A stretch of 10,568 nt of DNA from JBHJHK01 sp050330975 (lineage in GTDB: Bacteria; Pseudomonadota; Gammaproteobacteria; Competibacterales; Competibacteraceae). Position numbers and translations under genes: made by a program. The notes beneath the pieces were generated by a model. It ran no database searches and was not told the DNA's origin. It was given only the letters and a program-made list of their open reading frames with translations. This document shows positions 7,173-10,568 of the stretch, piece after piece. Where the stretch lies: assembly GCA_050330975.1 (NCBI GenBank), contig JBHJHK010000102.1:1-10568 (forward strand), given 5' to 3'. How positions within the stretch are numbered: the first letter of the stretch is position 1; the number at the start of each line of letters is the position of its first letter.

Positions 7173-7252
7173 GGGGGATCTATGGGGGGTCCATGGGGGG
7201 TCTATGACCCATGACCTATGACCCATGACCCATGACCCATGACCCATGACCC
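7173..7252. repeat. Two-part tandem repeat: three 11-mers then seven 7-mers
   Basis: Three 11-bp units at 7173-7205 (GGGGGATCTAT, GGGGGGTCCAT, GGGGGGTCTAT) run directly into seven 7-bp units of ATGACCC at 7204-7252, the second of which is ATGACCT. On the minus strand the 7-mer reads ATGGGTC, so the G-rich 11-mers are partly complementary to the 7-mers (GGGTC with GACCC) and can fold back on them. The array lies ~100 bp downstream of the permease gene. Short tandem 7-mers of this kind are well known in cyanobacteria but not exclusive to them. There are no stem-plus-spacer units, so it is not a CRISPR array. Confidence 0.9.
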
Positions 7253-7350
7253 ATGGGGAATCTCAAAAAGCAGAAAGCCTCCCAGAGACCGGGGCGATGG
7301 GTTCTCAAATGTCCGTTCTCTACCAGCCATCCGACTGGCCTAATCGAATA

Positions 7351-8535
7351 CTATTCGCTGCGCAGGGCCTGAATGGGGTCCATATTCGCTGCCTGGTGGG
7401 CGGGGAAAAAGCCAAAGAATACTCCGATGAGGGCTGATACCCCCGCACCCAGTATCACCACATCCATGGAGATAAAAAAATCCCAACCGTGATACTCGCT
7501 GACGATATAGGTGGCCCCCGCCCCGAGACCCACCCCGAGAACACCGCCCACGGCGGAGAGTAGCAAGGCCTCGCTCAAAAATTGATAGCGAATATCCTTG
7601 CGCTTAGCTCCCAAAGCCCGACGCACCCCAATTTCCTGGCGGCGCTCGCTCACCGACACCAACATGATGTTCATAATCCCCACTCCCCCCACAATGAGCG
7701 AGATACTGGCGATGGCCGCCAACAACACCCGAAAGAGCTCGCTTTGCTTGCGCAATTGGGCGATGAGATCGTCGGCGGTGAGGACTTCTATCCGCATCTT
7801 GGGGATACGGCGCTGGACGTATTGCTCGACGGCCCAAGCGCAATCCCTGGCTGTGACGTCTGGCTGCATCCTCCCCATAATGTCGGAAATCGACGTCCTG
7901 GTGAAGACGTTGAGAGTGGTCCGCAACGGCATCAACAGCGCTTCGTCGTAATCGATGTTGATGCGCGGTACCGAGGGCAGGGGAGCCAACACCCCCACCA
8001 CCGTGTATACGCCGCTATCGAGGGTGATATCTCGACCGATCCAACCGCTGGGGTTACCCAACCAACCCAGGGCTTTGGGCAACGCAGCCCCCACCACAAC
8101 AAAGGCTGCCTCGCCGTCGAGATCGGAAATGGCTCGCCCCGCCGTCAAGGTGAGCTTGTGCATGGCCATAAAACTGGTAGTGACGCCGTAGATCTGAGGG
8201 TTGATGGAGCCACTGTCCAGCCCCTGGAGGCTGTCGCTGCCGCGGGTAAAAATCGTGGTGGCGCGCAGACAGGGTGTGCGGGCTTGAAGTTGGGCAAAGC
8301 GCCCTGGGTTGCGCAGTGCGGCAAAGCCGCTCTGGTCGTCGGCGCCCATCCGGGCGATGAGCAAATCGGTTCCCAACTCGCGAAACTGCTTGGTGGCCTC
8401 GGCGGAGACCAAATTGCCCACCGACACTAGGGCGATGACGGCGCCAATGCCGATCACAATGCCAATCAGCGCCAGCGCAGTACGGGTCTTGGTGGAGACA
8501 AGACTGCGCCACGCCTCGCGGAGATAGACCTTCAC
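7351..8535 (-). CDS. MacB/FtsX-family ABC transporter permease
   Basis: The 394-residue inner-membrane protein has the MacB-type layout. The first membrane helix is at about 19-39 (ALALIGIVIGIGAVIALVSVG), followed by a ~225-residue periplasmic domain. Three further helices follow at about 268-292 (SISLIVGGVGIMNIMLVSV), 319-345 and 357-378. The cytoplasmic SERRQEIGVRRALGAKR loop (296-312) is the conserved coupling segment that contacts the ATPase. Unlike true MacB it has no fused ATPase; that is supplied by the separate gene upstream, whose stop overlaps this ATG by four bases (ATGA), a sign of translational coupling. It should work with the ATPase and the membrane-fusion protein in export, or in moving substrate from the periplasm outward through a TolC-like channel, which is absent from the window. 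The substrate is unknown. The C-terminus AANMDPIQALRSE is typical, so the gene looks complete. Confidence 0.92.
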   Translation of the reverse strand: MKVYLREAWRSLVSTKTRTALALIGIVIGIGAVIALVSVGNLVSAEATKQFRELGTDLLIARMGADDQSGFAALRNPGRFAQLQARTPCLRATTIFTRGSDSLQGLDSGSINPQIYGVTTSFMAMHKLTLTAGRAISDLDGEAAFVVVGAALPKALGWLGNPSGWIGRDITLDSGVYTVVGVLAPLPSVPRINIDYDEALLMPLRTTLNVFTRTSISDIMGRMQPDVTARDCAWAVEQYVQRRIPKMRIEVLTADDLIAQLRKQSELFRVLLAAIASISLIVGGVGIMNIMLVSVSERRQEIGVRRALGAKRKDIRYQFLSEALLLSAVGGVLGVGLGAGATYIVSEYHGWDFFISMDVVILGAGVSALIGVFFGFFPAHQAANMDPIQALRSE

Positions 8536-9212
8536 GACGCCTCCCGGGCTTCTTCCAACAGCCCCTCTTTCATGATCACCGTGCGCTGACAGCGGGCCGC
8601 CACCCCGGGGTCGTGGGTGATGATCACGATGGTGATCCCCTCCCGACGGTTGAGTTCGATGAACAAATCCATGATTTCCTTGCCCACCCGGGGATCCAGA
8701 GCCCCCGTGGGTTCGTCGGCCAAAATCAAACGGGGGTTGCCCACCAATGCCCGGGCGATGGCCACCCGTTGCCGCTGACCGCCAGAGAGTTCGTTGGGCC
8801 TGTGGTCGGCTCGGTCGGCCATGGCCACCTTGGAAAGCACTTCCAGACTGCGCTGGCGCTGTTGCCGGTCGCTGGCGCCCCGGTAGATCAAAGGTACAGC
8901 GACGTTTTCCAGGGCGTTAAGCCGCGGCAACAGATAAAACGATTGGAACACAAAGCCAATAGTCTCATTGCGCAACTGGGAGAGCTCATCGTCGTGGTAG
9001 TTCTCAATGGGGCCCACGTCCAGGGCGTAGATAACGTGGCTGGGACGGTCGAGGAGGCCGATGATGTTCATCAAGGTCGACTTGCCACTGCCGGATTTGC
9101 CCATGATGGCGAGCATTTCCCCCCGCTTGACCTCCATATTCACCCCCCGCAGAACGTCGAGGCGGGTGGGGCCCACCTGAAAACTCTTGGTAACGCCCTT
9201 GAGGCTCAGCAT
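8532..9212 (-). CDS. ABC transporter ATP-binding protein (LolD/MacB type)
   Basis: This 226-residue cytoplasmic ATPase has every nucleotide-binding motif: Walker A GKSGSGKST (38-46), Q-loop Gln90 in FVFQSFYLLP, signature LSGGQRQR (142-149), Walker B LILADE (162-167), D-loop ALD (171-173) and H-loop His200 in ITHD. Length and the FQSFYLLPRLNALENV stretch match the LolD/MacB/FtsE group that powers FtsX-like permeases. It starts at ATG one base after the TGA of the membrane-fusion gene (TGAGATG) and its own stop overlaps the permease start, so the three genes are almost certainly one operon with coupled translation. It should drive the conformational cycle of the permease encoded next. No key residue is missing. 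Confidence 0.95.
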   Translation of the reverse strand: MLSLKGVTKSFQVGPTRLDVLRGVNMEVKRGEMLAIMGKSGSGKSTLMNIIGLLDRPSHVIYALDVGPIENYHDDELSQLRNETIGFVFQSFYLLPRLNALENVAVPLIYRGASDRQQRQRSLEVLSKVAMADRADHRPNELSGGQRQRVAIARALVGNPRLILADEPTGALDPRVGKEIMDLFIELNRREGITIVIITHDPGVAARCQRTVIMKEGLLEEAREAS

Positions 9213-9213
9213 C

Positions 9214-10455
9214 TCAGCCTTCTCCCACCATGGTGTCGGGTACCAACAACCGCTCCCCAGGGCTCAGGCCTTCGGCCACTTCGATACCGTCGAGGAGGGT
9301 GGCCTGTACGCTAATGGCCCGCTGGGATGCCTTGCCCGACGCGTCCACCACGGCGACGGTGTAGCGCCCCCCTCCGCTGACGGTGACCGCCTCAAAGGGG
9401 ATGACCACCGCCTCGGGGTTGTCGTAGATCTTGACCTTGGCCGTGGCCGACATACCGAGGCGAATCTGTTCGTGCAAGGCCTTGTCGATGTCGGTGACCC
9501 AGACGGTGACGCTAAACTTGGCCTCGGTATTGCGCCGTTCGCCGATGGTGCCGCGACCGGCGACAAATTGGATCTCCCCTTCGAGTTCATTCCCCGGCAG
9601 CGCCTCGATTTGCACCCGCACCGGCTGTCCCCGCTCGAGCTGTAGCACCTCCTGCTCCGACACCTCGGCGTCGATGGCAATACCGGCGGTGTTGGCAATG
9701 GCGAACATTACGTTGTTTTGGGAGACCGCGCTGCCCTGGTGAATCTGTTGCTGGGCTTGGCCATCCTCGGCTTGTTTGCCGGCCACCGAGGGAAAGATGA
9801 TGCCATTGGAGGGGCTGTAGATGCTGGCCTGGGCGATTTGCGCCTCGGTCGCCCGCAGTTTTTGCTCGGCGTTTTGCAGTTCCAGCTCGGCGATTTTCAA
9901 TTGGGTTTCATGGCCCTGGGCCAACGCGTTTGCCAAGTTCTCCCGGGCGGCGACCACGCCCGCCTGGGCCTCCTTGATGGCCAGCTTCTCCCCTTCGAGT
10001 TCCTGGCGGGAAACGATGCCGATGTCGAATAATTCCTGGGTGCTCGCCAGTTGGCGCCTGGCACGGCCCAAGGCCTCCTGGGCTCGGATGATATCCCGGC
10101 GGGCGCGGTTGACCTCGGTGCTGTTGGCCCAGTCGGCCAACCGCTCCCTTTCGCTGAGCGCGCGGATGTAGGCGGCGTTGTCGCTGCGCAGTTGGGCCTG
10201 GAGTTCGCTGGTGTTGAGTCTGGCCAACAACTGCCCCTGGCGCACGGGTTGGTCGTAGCGGAAGTTGATCTCTTGCACCGTGGCACTGAGGGGACTTGGG
10301 ATCTCGATCCAATCCAAAGGCCGTACGGCCCCCCGCAGGTTGAGCCAACGGGTCACCCGGCGGCTGGTCACCGGAATGCTCTGGGCATCGGCCGCCTCCA
10401 AGGAGGCCCCGCCGGTGGATCCCCCACCCCCCAGCTCCTGGGTAAAGGCCTCCAA
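9214..10455 (-). CDS. Membrane-fusion protein (HlyD/MacA type), N-terminus missing
   Basis: At least 413 residues are readable. Lipoyl half-domains lie around residues 50-80 (VQEINFRYDQPVRQGQLLARL) and 208-245 (ASIYSPSNGIIFPSVAGKQA). They bracket a long coiled-coil hairpin at about 83-207, rich in Ala, Glu, Gln and Arg. A barrel domain at ~255-340 and a membrane-proximal domain to the end (VVIPFEAVTVSGGGRYTVAV) complete the RND/MacA-like layout. Such proteins sit in the periplasm, anchored in the inner membrane, and link the permease to an outer-membrane channel. The first readable residues include a Gly-rich linker but no membrane anchor or signal. A TTG at 10455 is the only start-like codon before the sequence turns into G-rich nonsense, so I treat the gene as cut at its 5' end by the window or contig edge, with the anchor lost. 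It heads the operon with the ATPase and permease. Confidence 0.9.
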   Translation of the reverse strand: MEAFTQELGGGGSTGGASLEAADAQSIPVTSRRVTRWLNLRGAVRPLDWIEIPSPLSATVQEINFRYDQPVRQGQLLARLNTSELQAQLRSDNAAYIRALSERERLADWANSTEVNRARRDIIRAQEALGRARRQLASTQELFDIGIVSRQELEGEKLAIKEAQAGVVAARENLANALAQGHETQLKIAELELQNAEQKLRATEAQIAQASIYSPSNGIIFPSVAGKQAEDGQAQQQIHQGSAVSQNNVMFAIANTAGIAIDAEVSEQEVLQLERGQPVRVQIEALPGNELEGEIQFVAGRGTIGERRNTEAKFSVTVWVTDIDKALHEQIRLGMSATAKVKIYDNPEAVVIPFEAVTVSGGGRYTVAVVDASGKASQRAISVQATLLDGIEVAEGLSPGERLLVPDTMVGEG

Positions 10456-10456
10456 G

Positions 10457-10568
10457 TGGGGCGGGGGGGGGGGGGGGGGGGGGGGGCGGGGGGCGGGCGG
10501 GGGGCGAGGGGCGGGGGGGCGGCGGGGGGGGGGGGGGGGGCGGCGGCGGGGGGGGCCCGGGGGGGGGG
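10457..10568. other. Low-complexity G/C tail, probable sequencing artefact
   Basis: Almost every base is G with scattered C and a single A. It interrupts the 5' end of the membrane-fusion gene, where an anchor-coding sequence is expected. Runs like this are typical of poor-quality read or contig ends, for example poly-G from two-colour sequencing. I would not annotate anything in it. Confidence 0.8.

Noticed and set aside
7204..7252. CRISPR array.
   Set aside because: The units are seven bases long with no spacers, and there is no cas gene in the window.
7323..7338. Stem-loop just after the permease stop as an intrinsic terminator.
   Set aside because: The stem is six pairs with one G-U and is not followed by a T-run on the minus strand.
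7582..8430. A long plus-strand open frame opposite the permease gene.
   Set aside because: It is the antisense shadow of a well-conserved MacB-type gene in GC-rich DNA, and its His/Gln-rich translation has no family features.
8613..9314. A long plus-strand open frame opposite the ABC ATPase.
   Set aside because: It mirrors the ATPase gene, which carries all expected motifs; the plus-strand translation shows none.
10457..10568. G-quadruplex or regulatory G-tract upstream of the exporter operon.
   Set aside because: It lies where the coding sequence for the protein's anchor should be and looks like a sequencing artefact.

Overview
The window looks like a Gram-negative bacterium of moderate to high GC. 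A membrane-fusion protein plus MacB-type ABC exporter, a ChaC-like gene and the IS types present would suit a gammaproteobacterium. The heptamer repeats and the cyclic-nucleotide-domain histidine kinase are also seen in cyanobacteria, so the assignment is only tentative. The outer parts (about 1-2690 and 7350-10455) are clearly GC-rich. The middle (about 2700-7300) is mostly AT-richer, and most of its genes are mobile, broken or unrecognised.

Left GC-rich part. Positions 1-277 hold the tail of an IS200/IS605-type element: the C-terminus of a TnpB-like protein followed by the typical right-end hairpin. It ends about 40 bp before an AraC-family regulator (320-1222). Then comes a soluble sensor histidine kinase with an N-terminal cyclic-nucleotide-binding-like domain (1267-2691).

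Middle part. A small secreted six-cysteine protein (3073-3525) ends in a good intrinsic terminator. A hairpin-rich 310 bp gap follows, then a ChaC-like gamma-glutamylcyclotransferase gene with an early amber codon (3924-4592). Next is a decayed DDE insertion sequence (about 4806-6432) whose transposase has two in-frame TGA codons and one frameshift. Last is a second small cysteine-rich secreted protein on the minus strand (6453-6850), broken into two frames exactly at a run of ten G. The two small proteins share the layout signal peptide, Gly-Gly, Lys-Lys, V-x-N-C, and may be distant paralogues. A two-part tandem repeat (three 11-mers abutting seven 7-mers, 7173-7252) lies between the second one and the next operon.

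Right GC-rich part. A tightly packed minus-strand operon, in transcription order, encodes a periplasmic membrane-fusion protein (9214-10455, N-terminus missing), an ABC ATPase (8532-9212) and a MacB/FtsX-like permease (7351-8535). Together they should form a tripartite-type exporter or mechanotransmission complex. The last ~110 bases are almost pure G with scattered C and are probably a sequencing or assembly artefact at a contig end.

The best lead for something undescribed is the pair of small cysteine-rich secreted proteins, one with a homopolymer in its signal-peptide/mature junction that would act as an on/off switch if its length varies. A sequencing indel is the main competing explanation.
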